From assembly GCA_019915135.1 (NCBI GenBank), contig JAHLMK010000001.1, positions 2,170,001 to 2,234,000 of the forward strand: a DNA stretch of 64,000 nt. The letters run 5' to 3'. This DNA comes from Strobilurus pachycystidiatus (taxonomy: Eukaryota; Basidiomycota; Agaricomycetes; Agaricales; Physalacriaceae). Below, one piece after another: positions 38,679 to 49,299 of the stretch. The stretch's first letter is position 1; every line of letters starts with the position of its first letter. A program made the position numbers and the translations under genes. A model generated the notes under the pieces. It was given only the letters and a program-made list of their open reading frames with translations, was not told the origin of the DNA and searched no databases.

Positions 38679-38829
38679 GAGCTCTTCTCATTGCCCGTCT
38701 CCTCGGCTTGCCATGACATGTTCGCCATTCATACCGGGCCTGTCAGCTGTGTTATCAGGTCATTGCCTAGGTGCGAGTGAGAGAATGTATACCTTTAGTG
38801 GACTGTACGTGTGTAGAGCAGAACGGACA

Positions 38830-39479
38830 TTACTCTTCCATAGCATCTTCGTTTTGTTCCTCGGAAGCCTCCTGTTTGCCACGCGCCTGGACGCCTGTTG
38901 GAACGGCGTAAGAAAAAGGCAACATACGGCTATGCGGGAGAAGACTTACCGCCACTTTCAGCAAGCGGTTTGACGTGTTCCTTGAGCCATTCTTCCGATT
39001 CCCAAACTAGAAGACTGAGTCAATGACAAGAATACAAGGCAGGGAAATCGACGTGCCAGCCCGGTTGCCGCCTAGTTGCATTGGGGTCTTCATTGGTCGC
39101 GCTAGATTGACCTTGAGAACTTTGCCATGGAGCTCGTTCATGTCCATGTTGTCGATGGCGTCCTGTGCGTCAGCTGAAGAGCCATATGTAACAAACGCGA
39201 AGCCTCTGTGCTTCCCGTCTGACAAACGTGAGGAAACAGTGCAAATGCCGAGCGAAAGCGATGCTCACCGGGCGGCTGATGTGGGTTCGTATTGGCAGGC
39301 GGCAACTGCACTTCAATGATATCTCCTACACACGCGTCGCGAGTAAGTACGAGATACAGTCATTTATAGCAACTAAACGTGCCAAAAGTAGCAAATGCCT
39401 CATAGATCTTGGATTCATCCACCTCTTCGGCCACGCCGCCGACGAATACCGTCTTTTTGGCCTTGGTTCCCTCCTCCAT
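38830..39479 (-). CDS. RRM protein resembling the RNA-binding half of cyclophilin E
   Basis: Exons 39479-39383, 39325-39269, 39218-39057, 39006-38950, 38894-38830; 145 residues. Seen: one RRM with RNP2 TVFVGGV and RNP1 KHRGFAFVTY, then DNMDMNELHGKVLKVNLARPM and VWESEEWLKEH. This arrangement, including the W-x(5)-WL tail, matches the RRM of cyclophilin E/PPIE, but no prolyl isomerase domain follows; the protein ends in a Glu/Gln-rich tail. Two introns (39382-39326 and 39056-39007) need GC donors, both GCACGT, to keep the RRM (FG|DIIEVQLP) and the tail (NRA-VW) in frame. Probably a spliceosome-associated RNA-binding protein. Confidence 0.84.
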
Positions 39480-39967
39480 TGAGCGTACTGGATCAAGATG
39501 GTAGAAATTTCTCGCGGCTAACGGAAGCGTAATGGGCACGTGGCAGCCAGATTGCCGTTTTTGGGTTCGGTACAGACCTTTCTGCTGGTTTTACCTCGCC
39601 CTTACCAGTTCCAATGCTGTGGGATCCGTGACTGGGCGTCCTGTTGATCTCTTGAATTGTCCAAGGCTCTCGTTACTTTGCGTCATTCTCCCAGGGCTTC
39701 GGACTGACAGCTTGACTACGATGGTCTCTTTGACGCCACGATATCATCTCGATGTTGGCACTTGCAGGGTACCCTGAGAACGTTCTGCCCTATATTATTA
39801 TACAGCTAAATTCGATTCGGAAATCGGTCTCGATCTTTCAGCATCATCCCTTCAAATACAACGGACTTACTACCAAAGGCAGTTGTTTCTCTGACCCTCC
39901 GGTCCCTTCCTATGCGTAGATGTCTATTTAACGTTCTTGACGTCCGACACTCCTGTGGAATACCCTG
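39480..39967. other. Divergent intergenic region
   Basis: 488 bp between the RRM gene (minus) and the kinase-like gene (plus). No supported ORF, repeat or RNA gene; promoters of both genes are expected here. Confidence 0.4.
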
Positions 39968-41128
39968 ATGTCTCTCGCACACTACCCGCCTCCGCCCCCT
40001 CTCGGCGAACATGAAGACGATACAGATTGGAACAAGCGCATGTGTCCTTACTGGCCAGCTTACAGGCATATCCTGCTGCGGCGAGGCTTTCGATTGGATA
40101 CTGTACGCGACGTCAAACAGCACTACATAGAGCTTGGCGTAGAGATCCCACCTTCGACGTTGAAATATATGCGACATGAAGAGGATGATCTTTGCCCAGA
40201 CGTCGGTCTGGTAAGAAATGTCTCCTCATGACAGCTCTGATAATCTTACGCTCACCAGCCCGACAATCTCTTTCGGGGGACATGTGTTCGCAGCGGAGGC
40301 AAAGTCGTCGTCAAAGCCGTTCATCGGCGGAGCCGCGAGGTGGACACTATACGTTACCTCTCGACTCCACCAATCCGAGATCATCCCATGAACCATAGTA
40401 TCCGTAAGTCAATACATCAGACAGTGCGACGTTCGCCTATCTCACGATTTAATGACTACAGCTGTACTGGATCTCATCCATGTGCCACAGGACAAGGTCG
40501 TATTCATTGTCATGCAAGAGTGGTCTCGGGACCTAGTTCCATTCGACAACTGTCTCAAAAACTTGATCAGTGGACTCCGTCAATGTATCGAGGTACGTAT
40601 GTTCGGCTTACAACCACCGTCGACATAAGATTCATTATCGAGATAGCACGTTGCGTTTATGCATAAACACCGGATCGCGCATCTTGACATCTCCCTTCAT
40701 AATGTCCTTACGGACTACGACGGACGATACGCATTTATTGACTACGAGGGTAGTCGGCGCGTTGCCGACTCCAAGACTTGCATGGCAGGCTATCGCGGAA
40801 CTGAGGTCCCCCCAGAATGCGAAAAGGGCCAATGTACAGACCCATACAAAATCGACGTGTGGGCATTAGCCATCCTCGTTCTGCGCATATGCAAGGTACC
40901 TAAACGCCTCCACATGGATATTTTTGCCTCTCATCGTGTCAGTTGTCAGGGAATTGTATGCCTGAACTCTTGGAGATCATCAAGCCCATGCTGAACGAGA
41001 ACCCAGACGAACGGCCAACTGCGCAAAGCGTTCTTAAGACGCTTGATACTCTACCGTTGATCGGATACCCCCCACAGTCAAATGTATCCTTTCGCCTTGA
41101 GGGAGAAAGGAAAAATATCGCTACATAG
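39968..41128 (+). CDS. Protein-kinase-like protein (basidiomycete-type)
   Basis: Five exons starting 39968 and ending 41128; first intron 40211-40258. About 300 residues. Seen: a poor N-lobe with GTCVRSGGKVVVKAV (candidate ATP-site Lys in VVKAV), the catalytic loop as HLDISLHNVL in place of HRDxxxxN (Asp and Asn kept), DYEGS in place of DFG (Asp kept), an APE-like VPPE block, and DVWALAILVLRI in the helix that normally reads DVWSLG. The first 80 residues (YWPAYRHILLRRGFRLDTVRDVKQHYIELG) are not kinase-like. Such HLDIS-type kinases are common, expanded and poorly studied in Agaricomycetes. Activity is possible but uncertain. Confidence 0.82.
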
Positions 41129-41211
41129 TACTATGTATATCACCCACGCCACGCTTGAATAAACTATCGCTAAGATACAAGACTGATAATACAATGAGAG
41201 GAAGGGCAATG

Positions 41212-42435
41212 CTACGTATCTATCGTTGGCTCCTCCACCTTCTGACGTTTCCGAGCCAAATAACGTTCACGAGCACTCTGGACATCGGACTCAGTGTTTC
41301 GCTTCGCGACCACGCGAGCAAGTGCCTCCTCGTCGTTCCTTTTCTTTTCCCTCGCCAGACGTTCCTGCTCTGTTTCCATCTGCTGCTGGATCTCTCTCGC
41401 ACGGCGTTCATTTATTTCCCGGCGACTGGCTGCGGTACCGACAGCGCGATGTGCCTGTACCTGCTCCGAGTTGGCATCGTTGACCCTCTGCTGATTGGAC
41501 CGCCCCAATCGACGCGTGTTTGTGCCAGACAGGTTGAGGCCCGCAGCGAGAAGCTCGCGCTTGTCAACGATCTGATTGTCGTCATTGAGTTCGACTTCTT
41601 TGCCTTCTTCCCTCGCTATGCGTGCGAGTTCGAGGTCTGATACCGGTGTAAAGTCGGCAGGTTTGGTGATGGTCAGATTCGGAGCCGGGCCTTGCGGCCC
41701 AATCACAGTTTTCTGTGTCGCAGCGACTGTTGCCTCGTGACGCTGCTCAGATTCGTCCAGGAGTTGGCGGTAATAGTGGGACATTCCCGAGGATGGGCCA
41801 CCCTTCTTTTGCATGGCTGTGGGTGACGTCTGGTTGAGTGACCCAGTGTAGACATCAAGTAGACGTACCGTCTCGCTGCTTTTCCTCCTCTTCCGCGCGC
41901 CGAACCTCGGCCATCTGGTCCTTGTATGCCTGAGTGACGAATGCCTCCTTGTCGTTGAACTCATCGCCCTCCATTTCGCGTTCGTGCTGCATCATCTTCT
42001 CTTCGGCTCGTAAGTGGTCCAGCTTGCGCGTCTGCGCAGAGACGAGGAGGCCATGTATGTATTTGGGCTACACGAGTCAATACAATAATTAATGCTGCTC
42101 AATGAATGACACACCTTTCGCTGCTGAGCATCGACCTCCTTGGCCTCCTTCTGCTTCTGCTTTGCAACCTGCATCGCATCCCAGACCTCGTCATACTCAA
42201 AGACAGTCGCATCGACCCTCTTCTCCTGCTCCATTATCTTCTTCAGCTTGCGCGACGTCCCGACATTCTGGGCAAGCAGCTGCTTGTTCGGCGCTGCGTC
42301 GGCTTTCGAGGACGACGTAAAGGCGGCATCGACAGGCTGGTCGTCGTCGAGGGAGGCAAAGGCAGCGGGGCGCTTGAGGGAGGGCGCCGGTTCGACAGGC
42401 TGCTTTGGTTTGGCAAGAGAGAATGAGAGCTTCAT
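41212..42435 (-). CDS. NSRP1-like nuclear speckle splicing regulator (CCDC55 family)
   Basis: Exons 42435-42115, 42067-41869, 41816-41212; 374 residues. Seen: LKRPAAFASLDDD at the N-terminus, EYDEVWDAM, then the hallmark domain (DUF2040) PKYIHGLLVSAQTRKLDHL...EREMEGDEFNDKEAFVTQAYK, then QKKGGPSSGMSHYYRQLLD, and a charged coiled C-terminus rich in Arg, Glu and Gln ending with a basic nuclear-localisation-like RKRQK. The family acts in nuclear speckles in alternative splicing. Divergent from MTR3 with 72 bp between starts. Confidence 0.88.
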
Positions 42436-42507
42436 GCAAACAAGAGTGACCGGCCCGGTGCCCGTGTCGGACTCTGAAACGCGTCTTGTCCACCGCGTCC
42501 AGCGAAA
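42436..42507. promoter_or_regulatory. 72-bp divergent promoter, NSRP1-like/MTR3
   Basis: Only 72 bp separate the two start codons, so transcription starts are probably very close to or inside the opposite gene's leader. No TATA box seen. Confidence 0.45.
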
Positions 42508-43527
42508 ATGCAGTCAGGATTCGACCGAAGAAGGGTCAACGGGCCAGAGGAAAGCTTCCCCCCTGTTTTTGACGATGAAGTCGACGATTCTAGGCCAACC
42601 ACTGTGCGCAAAGGCAGGAAGCCGAACGAAATACGCCCAATTTGTACGATCCAGTGTATTCCCAGGTGACTAGTGCTGAATCCGCCACAGTTCTCCAACC
42701 TGGTCTCATAACGCAAGCAAATGGTTCTGCATACATTGAGACCGAAAAGACAAAGATCGCATGCGCAGTGCAAGTCCATCCGCCTTGGAGCTAGAATTTT
42801 CACTCATCTCTACCCAAGTTACGGTCCTCGGCAGTCCAAAAACACAGCTTACAGCGAGAATGGTCGTCTCAATGTCGAAGTCAAATATGCACCTTATGCT
42901 TCTCACCAACGAAAGGCGCCAATACGAGTACGGTCGCGTCTGGATCCGCCACAACAGTCTGCTCATCGAAGATTTCCTAGGATGCTGAAGACCGCTCTAT
43001 CGGTGTTGCCATCCACCAGTCTCTCCTCTCTTCCGTGCGGCTGGAACTTCTCCCCAAATCGACCATTGACATATTCATTGTGATAATCGAATCGGACGGT
43101 GCCGAAGGATGCGTCGCCGCTGGTTCTGTGGCGGCGAGTACTGCACTGGCGGATGCTGGCATCGAGCTCTTTGGTCTGGTGGTGTCCTGCTCAGCGGTAA
43201 GCGAGTCCCAATTACGCTGGCCAAACTCATTCGGTCATTGTACAGGCACTCATGGGTGATAAGATATGGTTAGACCCGACGCTTGAAGAGGCGAGATCAG
43301 CCCAAGGGTCTCTGGTTTTAGCCACTATGCCGGCTCTCGAGACAGTGACTAGTGTATGGCAAACTGGACAAATGAAGACTGCCGACGCCATAAAGGTTCT
43401 TTCGTGAGCCCTTTGCAAGCGCCGTCCACTCACCTTTGATCAGTGCATGGATCTTTGCAACGAAAAGTGCACCGAGATGCATTCCGTCGTCGCGCAGGTG
43501 TTATTGGATAGTTCGCAATCAAAGTAG
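42508..43527 (+). CDS. MTR3: Exosome subunit MTR3 (RNase PH-like ring)
   Basis: Catalytically inactive RNase PH-fold subunit of the six-member ring of the RNA exosome. Exons 42508-42643, 42691-42769, 42819-42927, 42981-43196, 43246-43395, 43444-43527; 257 residues. Seen: RPTTVRKGRKPNEIRPI, LQPGLITQANGSAYIE, KIACAVYGPRQSKN, then SIGVAIHQSLLSSVRLELLPKSTIDIFI, AASTALADAGIELFGLV and DPTLEEA. The second intron (42770-42818) has a GC donor (GCAAGT): only this joins ACAV to YGPRQ, the most conserved block of the family. Convergent with HUS1, stops 77 bp apart. Confidence 0.93.
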
Positions 43528-43604
43528 CAAACCGACAACAAAAGTACGTAGAGCATGTATTATTGTAAGCATATGTAATGTAATTGTTGAGACAGCATGC
43601 AAGG

Positions 43605-44748
43605 TCAACCTTCCAGGACAGCGGGTATATAAAATGTGAGCACTCCTCCAGCGTCGGCAACATCGCCGATATATACATACAGAATCATACAGTGGTTTTG
43701 GCAGATACCTGTGTGATGTGTGAGTGTTTGCCGCGCTAAACGAGGGGAACGAATGCGCACAAGCAATGGTGGTGGTCGAAACGACGTGACTGTTCAAGAA
43801 TTTGATGAAGCTTCGTATTGAAACGAGGACTGTGAAGAGCTCGTCGGGATCAGGTGGCGGGTCGTCGTTCTGGGACGAGGATTCCTTGGCTGAGGAGGAC
43901 CTTTCAGTGAAGTCACGAAGCCGACAACAAAGCTAGCCTACCCATCGTTGGGTTGGTGCACCCCCGCCATTCCGTCTCGACTTTAACGCTCTCTGTGTGA
44001 ATGGATATCTGTAGGCATCCATTGTTGTTGGCGCGGACTGCCAAGATGTCCGACATGGGGCGCAGCCTGTCTACGATGGTCCGCAACTTTTGCAAAGGTG
44101 GCAGTAGAATATGGGTCTATGAATGAGTTAGGGCCAACGCAGATGAGTGGAAGAAATCCATGCATACGTCCGGCTCTGGACACAACGGTTCGCTGAGCTT
44201 GTCGACGTCGCTCGGTTTCATGACCTCGATCTTGACATCGTGCGTAACCTTGACGCGTCGACCGACGCGTGTCGTGCCGGTGATCTCAAAGCTGAGCACG
44301 GCCTGGTCGGTTTTCTTGGCAAGCTTCATGACGACCTCCTCAGTCGCATACGAGGACGACGCGCCGGAGGACGATGACGCGGATCGGAGGGTGGCGAGCA
44401 GGGCCTCCGAGGAGAGGGCCATGGTGATTTCGTTGCCGGCGTTTGACTGTATGCGATACCCGCTGAAGAGCGAGTCTATCTTGACCTGCCTGCGACGCGA
44501 CGTCAGATGCAGCAGCAGCGTACAGGCGGAGACGCGACTGACGACCAGACCTGGATGCCGCCCTCATTCGTGTCGCTGTTGCATATGAGGTGCATGTTCT
44601 CCTCTGTAAACTTGATGATGCATTTCTTCTGCAGTTTCTCGATGGATTGGATTATGCCTGCATTTCGGCATCAATATTTGCGCTAGATACAAGGTCGATA
44701 CGCACGGAAAAAGGTTGGAACATTGTCTATGGACGCTCGAAATCGCAT
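43605..44748 (-). CDS. HUS1: 9-1-1 checkpoint clamp subunit HUS1
   Basis: PCNA-like subunit of the Rad9-Hus1-Rad1 clamp loaded at damaged DNA. Exons 44748-44706, 44657-44543, 44489-44168, 44116-43942, 43889-43761, 43708-43605; 295 residues. Seen: MRFRASIDN at the start, IIQSIEKLQKKCIIKFTEEN, GGIQVWSQVKIDSLFSGYRI, LAKKTDQAVLSFEI, THDVKIEVM, LQKLRTIVDRLRPMSDILAVRANNNGCL split only between lines, and IGDVADAGGVLTFYIPAV at the end, as in the family. All introns are GT-AG and frames add up. Confidence 0.93.
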
Positions 44749-44927
44749 CTGAGGTTTTGGGTCATATTCTGATCGGCAGAGGGCAAAAGAAAACGGACAT
44801 CCGATGCAGAGTCACTGGCATGCTTCGCGGTCCAGGACAAGGCGCGTGGCAGGCAGCTCGGAAGTCGCCGTGCGAGCTGCCGGGCATTTCCGGAAAGTCC
44901 ATACTTACCCTCCCGACCACCACCACG
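44749..44927. promoter_or_regulatory. Shared divergent promoter, HUS1/SDH3
   Basis: 179 bp between the HUS1 start (minus) and the SDH3 start (plus). No clear TATA box. Confidence 0.4.
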
Positions 44928-45668
44928 ATGAACCCCGCCCGCGTTGGACTGAGCTCCTCCCTTAGGCAGGCTGCTTCTGCGCCCCGACTGGGTCAGTAAT
45001 TCCGCCGCGAACCTTGCGATTCTAGACTGAGATATCGCAGTGCAAACGCAGGCTGCCGCTCGCAATGCCTTGGGCAGGCGGTGCGTGTCCACCCGATGAA
45101 TCCACCGGTCCACGTCTGACCCAGAGACTAGTGCTGTTCAAATCCAATCGTACCCCGCGGCTACATCGACCGAGATCCTCAACCACCAGCGTGTACAACG
45201 CCCTACCAGCCCACACATGACTATCTATCAACCCCAGCTATCCTCTGTTCTCTCCCTCGCCCACCGTGCTACTGGCACCCCGCTGAGCGTACGTACGTAT
45301 CATCTTCCGTCACTAAATGCTCCGCCCATACCCACCCTCTTCCTCAGTCCTCTACGCGTTCTCCCTCTCCTACCTTGCCGCACCCGGTATCTTCGACAGT
45401 GCCCACATAGTCGACCTTGTCGCAGGACTTCCCGAAATTGTCAAGTACGCCGGCAAGACTGTCCTAGCTTTCCCTTTTGCGTACCACTCTATGAACGGTA
45501 TTCGGCATTTGGTCTGGGATTCTGGCAAATGTATGTCCTTCTCCTCTTTTGTATAGAATGAGGTGTACTTACGCTGCTTTAGTCTTGACTGTCAAGGGAA
45601 TGTACAGCACCGGCTATGCCATGCTTGGCGCGACTGCTGTCTCGACCATCGCACTTGTAGCGATGTAG
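44928..45668 (+). CDS. SDH3: Succinate dehydrogenase cytochrome b subunit (SDH3/SdhC)
   Basis: Membrane anchor of respiratory complex II that helps bind haem b and ubiquinone in the mitochondrial inner membrane. Exons 44928-44991, 45041-45080, 45132-45292, 45348-45530, 45583-45668; 177 residues. Seen: a Ser/Arg/Ala presequence, then the family signature RPTSPHMTIYQPQLSSVLSLAHRATG (within which SPH, Y-P and SxxHRxTG are diagnostic), three hydrophobic helices, and HSMNGIRHLVWD, carrying the conserved His residues near the haem. The donor at 45293 is the second GTACGT of a repeated GTACGTACGT. Confidence 0.94.
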
Positions 45669-45744
45669 TTTATATGAGCTTGGAAATTGAATAGACCATC
45701 GGGGAACACGAACATTCGTCTGAGATGAATCCCTGAGTGAAGAT

Positions 45745-45797
45745 GCTGAAGCCTGAAGCTTAAGGCTTTGTGAGCTTTGTGAAGCTTCAGCTTCAGC
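45745..45797. repeat. Imperfect inverted repeat downstream of SDH3
   Basis: Arms GCTGAAGCCTGAAGCTT (45745-45761) and AAGCTTCAGCTTCAGC (45782-45797) pair over 16-17 bp with one unpaired base and a 20-nt loop. It lies 77 bp past the SDH3 stop and about 80 bp before the transporter start, followed by an AT-rich run. Could be a 3' UTR hairpin. Confidence 0.55.
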
Positions 45798-45876
45798 GCT
45801 TAATTTTATCATATATTATTTATTATTTTTGCCATTGCGGCCGGAAACCACTTGGTTATGTTCCTTGCACCTTTCC

Positions 45877-48401
45877 ATGACCTCTTCGTATGTTGCGCTC
45901 AAATCTCCAATAAACGATGCGTATTCCAACTCTCCGCCGCTTTCCCCACGCGTTGTGCGCGACTCTGAGGATTCCCTGAGGGACCTCGAGCTTTCCCAAG
46001 GTCCGAGGATGGCCGAGCGGTACGCGCGGTGCATCCAGCAACGTCGGCACCGACACTGACGCCCTGGCAGGCCCAGGTCATATTCCTTGACGGGATTTGA
46101 TTTCCAGAGTGATTTGCTGCCGCTGAGTTCAAGCGTGACGGATCAGAAATAGTCAACAACGTCGAAGGCGGAGAAAAGAGCATAGGCTTACTTAACGGTC
46201 AACAACTTTCCCTTGTGATGTTGAAGCTGTCTCTGAAGATGATGTTGGATAGGCATTGCTCTTGTTGTTGGATTACAGGTGCGTTGACTCTATGCCGCGA
46301 GTCTACGCGCTCATTCGTGTTGCAGATTGGATCTGGCATATTGTACGTGACAGTCTCCTCGTAATGTCTGGGCCTTCTTCTCAAAAATGCACTCCAGCTC
46401 GTCCCCGGGCATCGTCGTCGCCAATACCAATAGCGTCGGCGCGAGTCTACTAGTTTGGCTGGTTTCAGGTCTTTTGGGATGGACTGGCGCGAGTAGTTTC
46501 GCCGAATTGGGCTCCGCTATACCTCAAAACGGAGGTGCACAAGCGTACCTCTCTTACGCCTACGGTCCCCTCACATCATACCTATTTGCTTGGACCGCTA
46601 TCATCGCTCTCAAGGCTGGTGTGTCCTCTGCTCTAGGCTGCACTCTCCGCCGCTCACCTGAACCCAGGAGGAAACGCTGTCATTAGTCTGATTTTTGCAG
46701 AATACCTTAATCGTATATTCCAGCACACTACCAAGGAAGAAGTATCGCCGGACGATATCTCGGAATGGAGTATCAAGCTCACTGCATTGGGTGCAGTCCT
46801 GGCAGTCTCCGCGATGTGCGTATGGACTCGTCAGCTCGGCGCGCGTGCAGCTATCGTCTTCACATCTGTCAAAGTAAGGGCTATCGCTCCTTCATGAACT
46901 TCTGCTGACAATGTTCCTTGCTTCCAGGTAGCTGCTCTAGTGTGTTCGTTAGCTCCATTGCTTGACATCGGTATTGAAGCAGCAGCTATAGATTTCAATT
47001 ACAATATTAGGCATAATACAACTCGCGCGGGGGAAGATGTCTAGTTCCCTGACTGAGCCGTGGTTCAAGGATTCTAGCTCCAGTCCATCAGCTTATTCCC
47101 TTGCGCTCTATTCAGGACTGTGGGCATTCGACGGATGGGATCAGGCCAACTACGTCGGGGGCGAGATGCGTAATCCGGAGAAGAATATACCGCGGACCAT
47201 CCACTCCAGCATGGTCATCGTCACGGTCAGCGGATTCCGCACATCCTCACCCTCTTCCTGTTTACGTCTTCCGTTCTGATAGGTGTTATTTCTGCTTGCG
47301 AATGTTTCGTATTTTGTCGTCCTGGAGAAGGTGAAGATAGCCTTATCTCGCTAGTGACTGGGAAAACTTACTGTTCGACAAGACAACTGTCGGTCTCAGC
47401 AACACTGTCGCTCTTGATTTCGGTCGGGCGTTGTTCGGACCTGTCGGTGGGACTATCTTTGCATGCATGGTGGCTTTTTCGTGTTTTGGGGCTCTGAACG
47501 GTAGGAACAATCTTCCATATCTCATCTGCGGAACCCTAAAACTCTATAGGTTCATTTTTCACGACATCACGTTTGATATATGCTGCTGGGAGAGAACGAT
47601 ACCTTCCGTCTCTGTTCGGCCGACTACATTCTACGCGGAAGACACCCTTGAATGCTACGATACTGCAAGCCACTATAACATCGGCATTCATTCTTATGGG
47701 CGGAGGCTTCCGGTCATTGATTAACTTCTCTGTGGTGGCGTCGTGGGGTTTCTATTTCCTTACTGTAGGTCATCATCGAGGGTAGTTTCGCCTTGGCTTA
47801 CACACGTCCGGTCAGGTTCTGGGGTTGGTAATTCTACGTGTGAAGGAGCCGACCCTCGAAAGGTGCGTTCGGTTTTGCGATGGTCGCATGAAGTCATTGA
47901 CTGTGGCACAGACCGTATAAGACGTGGATAATAACGCCGTTGACCTTTTGTGCGGTAAGGAGACTTTGTGAAAAATGACCCCGATTGATCAATGTCGAAC
48001 CCTCTTTCTCAAGGTCGCGTTGTTCCTGATTTGCATGCCTGTTATTGCAGCCCCTCTGCAGGCTATCGCAGTCTTAGGTACTATTTTCGTTCTGTTCGAA
48101 GCTGACTTCGAAACTGACCCGTCCGCATCTTCCATCTTCAACAGGCTTCGTGCTTGCAGGGGTCCCTGTGTACTTTATCACACACCGTACGGACCGTGAT
48201 ACTCCCGGAGTTCTCTGTGAGTGACCTTCCAAAGGACAAGCATGAGGAACGCGAGTGACTGACAGCGCTTTGGCAGCTTGGATTGGGCCATGTTGGGGGA
48301 AACTGCGGGGACGTCCAAACGCAAGCGAGGGCTGGCAGGCGGTGGCTACTGACGGAGACGACCAGATGGAGATGTTGGATAGTAGAGCTCATGATAGATA
48401 A
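45877..48401 (+). CDS. L-type (LAT/APC family) amino-acid transporter
   Basis: Twelve-helix plasma-membrane amino-acid permease of the APC superfamily, LAT branch. The disordered N-terminus starts at 45877 (MTSSYVALKSP). Seen in order after splicing: LLNGIALVVGLQIGSGIFSSPGIVVAN, containing the substrate-binding GSGIF motif; WTGASSFAELGSAIPQNGGAQAYL; AEYLNRIF; SLALYSGLWAFDGWDQANYV; RNPEKNIPR; TTVGLSNTVALDFG; GRALFGPVGGTIFA; SFFTTSRLIYAAGRE; GGGFRSLINF; RVKEPTLERPYKTW. The frame is intact to the stop, with about a dozen short introns. The first intron is uncertain: donors at several GT sites in 45999-46050 could join an acceptor near 46157 or 46186. Confidence 0.86.
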
Positions 48402-48858
48402 GTGCGATGATTTGGCGATGACTGCGATTGTGCTTCTTGAGACGGGATTGTTCGGAGAGCATCGGATTGGCTTGGGGGAAAGGCTGTGGGTAATGCTCGC
48501 ATATTCCTCGTCACCGATGAAACATGCATACGTGGCGCAGAGTAGTCCGTGGGGAGGTGGCAGAGCATCTGATGTGCTGTGTGAGCTTGATTGCACGGTT
48601 ACTTTACTATCCGAATCGGTGCAACTTTCGGACAGAACAATGCATATGCATTATACCCAATTGATGACGCGATCGGATCCCGTAGACATTATAAAGCCTA
48701 ACCCCGAATTGTTACTTCAACCACCTCTTGTCCCACCACGTCTGCTCTCGAGGCCCATCCTTTCTGTCTAAATCTCCGCTTCTCTGTGTGTTTCTCTCCT
48801 ACCTGGGCGTTGTGCATCGTTATTGACACAGCTATAGATCGACTGATCATCATCTATC
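48402..48858. other. Intergenic, nothing supported
   Basis: 457 bp between the transporter stop and the ATX1 start. Open frames on both strands are extensions or shadows of neighbours. A pyrimidine-rich run (48715-48800) probably belongs to the ATX1 promoter. Confidence 0.4.
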
Positions 48859-49299
48859 ATGGAAAGTACCACCCATAGTGTCGAACGGCTCTCGTAGTTA
48901 TGGTTGCTGTCTATAGGCTGCTGAACAGACCTACAAGTTTGATGTCAAGGTGCGTGGCTTCGCCTCTTCCGGAGCTTTGGGAAACGGGGCTGATTGCAGA
49001 CCAGATGACCTGCACTGGATGCTCAGGCGCTGTGACACGCGTGCTCGAGAAAGCTAAGAACGATGGTGAGCGGCACATATCGTATGGCGCTTGACCGGCG
49101 CTTATGGATGTCAATCAGGCGTTCAAGAATACAATGTGGATCTCGACAGCCAGATCGTGACGGTCAAGGGCACACTGCCTTACGAAGATGTCCTTGCTCG
49201 CATCAAGAAAACAGGCAAAGAGGTCGGTCTTCCAGTTCCTCTCATGATTCGTAATGCTTAACAAGCGCTTAGGTTCGATCCGGACAAATAGTCGCCTAA
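48859..49299 (+). CDS. ATX1: Copper chaperone ATX1
   Basis: Small cytosolic copper carrier that passes Cu(I) to the secretory-pathway Cu-ATPase. Exons (first tentative) 48859-48879, 48917-48949, 49005-49065, 49119-49222, 49273-49299. Seen: TYKFDVKMTCTGCSGAV, with the copper-binding MTCxGC motif, then RVLEKAKNDGVQEYNVDLDSQIVTVKGTLPYEDVLARIKKTGKEV across an intron and the short end RSGQIVA. This is a complete ferredoxin-like heavy-metal domain of normal length. The N-terminus upstream of TYKFDV is the least certain part. Confidence 0.88.

Noticed and set aside
39326..39382. Alternative GT donor (A|GTTGCT) with a GAG acceptor for the first RRM intron
   Set aside because: It would insert extra residues into the conserved RRM block (FG-DI); the GCACGT donor gives the exact family sequence, and another intron of the same gene clearly uses GCACGT.
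46007..46030. tRNA A-box-like match (TGGCCGAGCGG), first taken as a possible tRNA gene
   Set aside because: No matching B box or acceptor stem follows, and the stretch lies at the end of the first coding exon of the amino-acid transporter.
45816..46034. Minus-strand ORF with a coding-like look next to SDH3
   Set aside because: It is the antisense of the transporter's N-terminal exon, which fits the family and splices onward.
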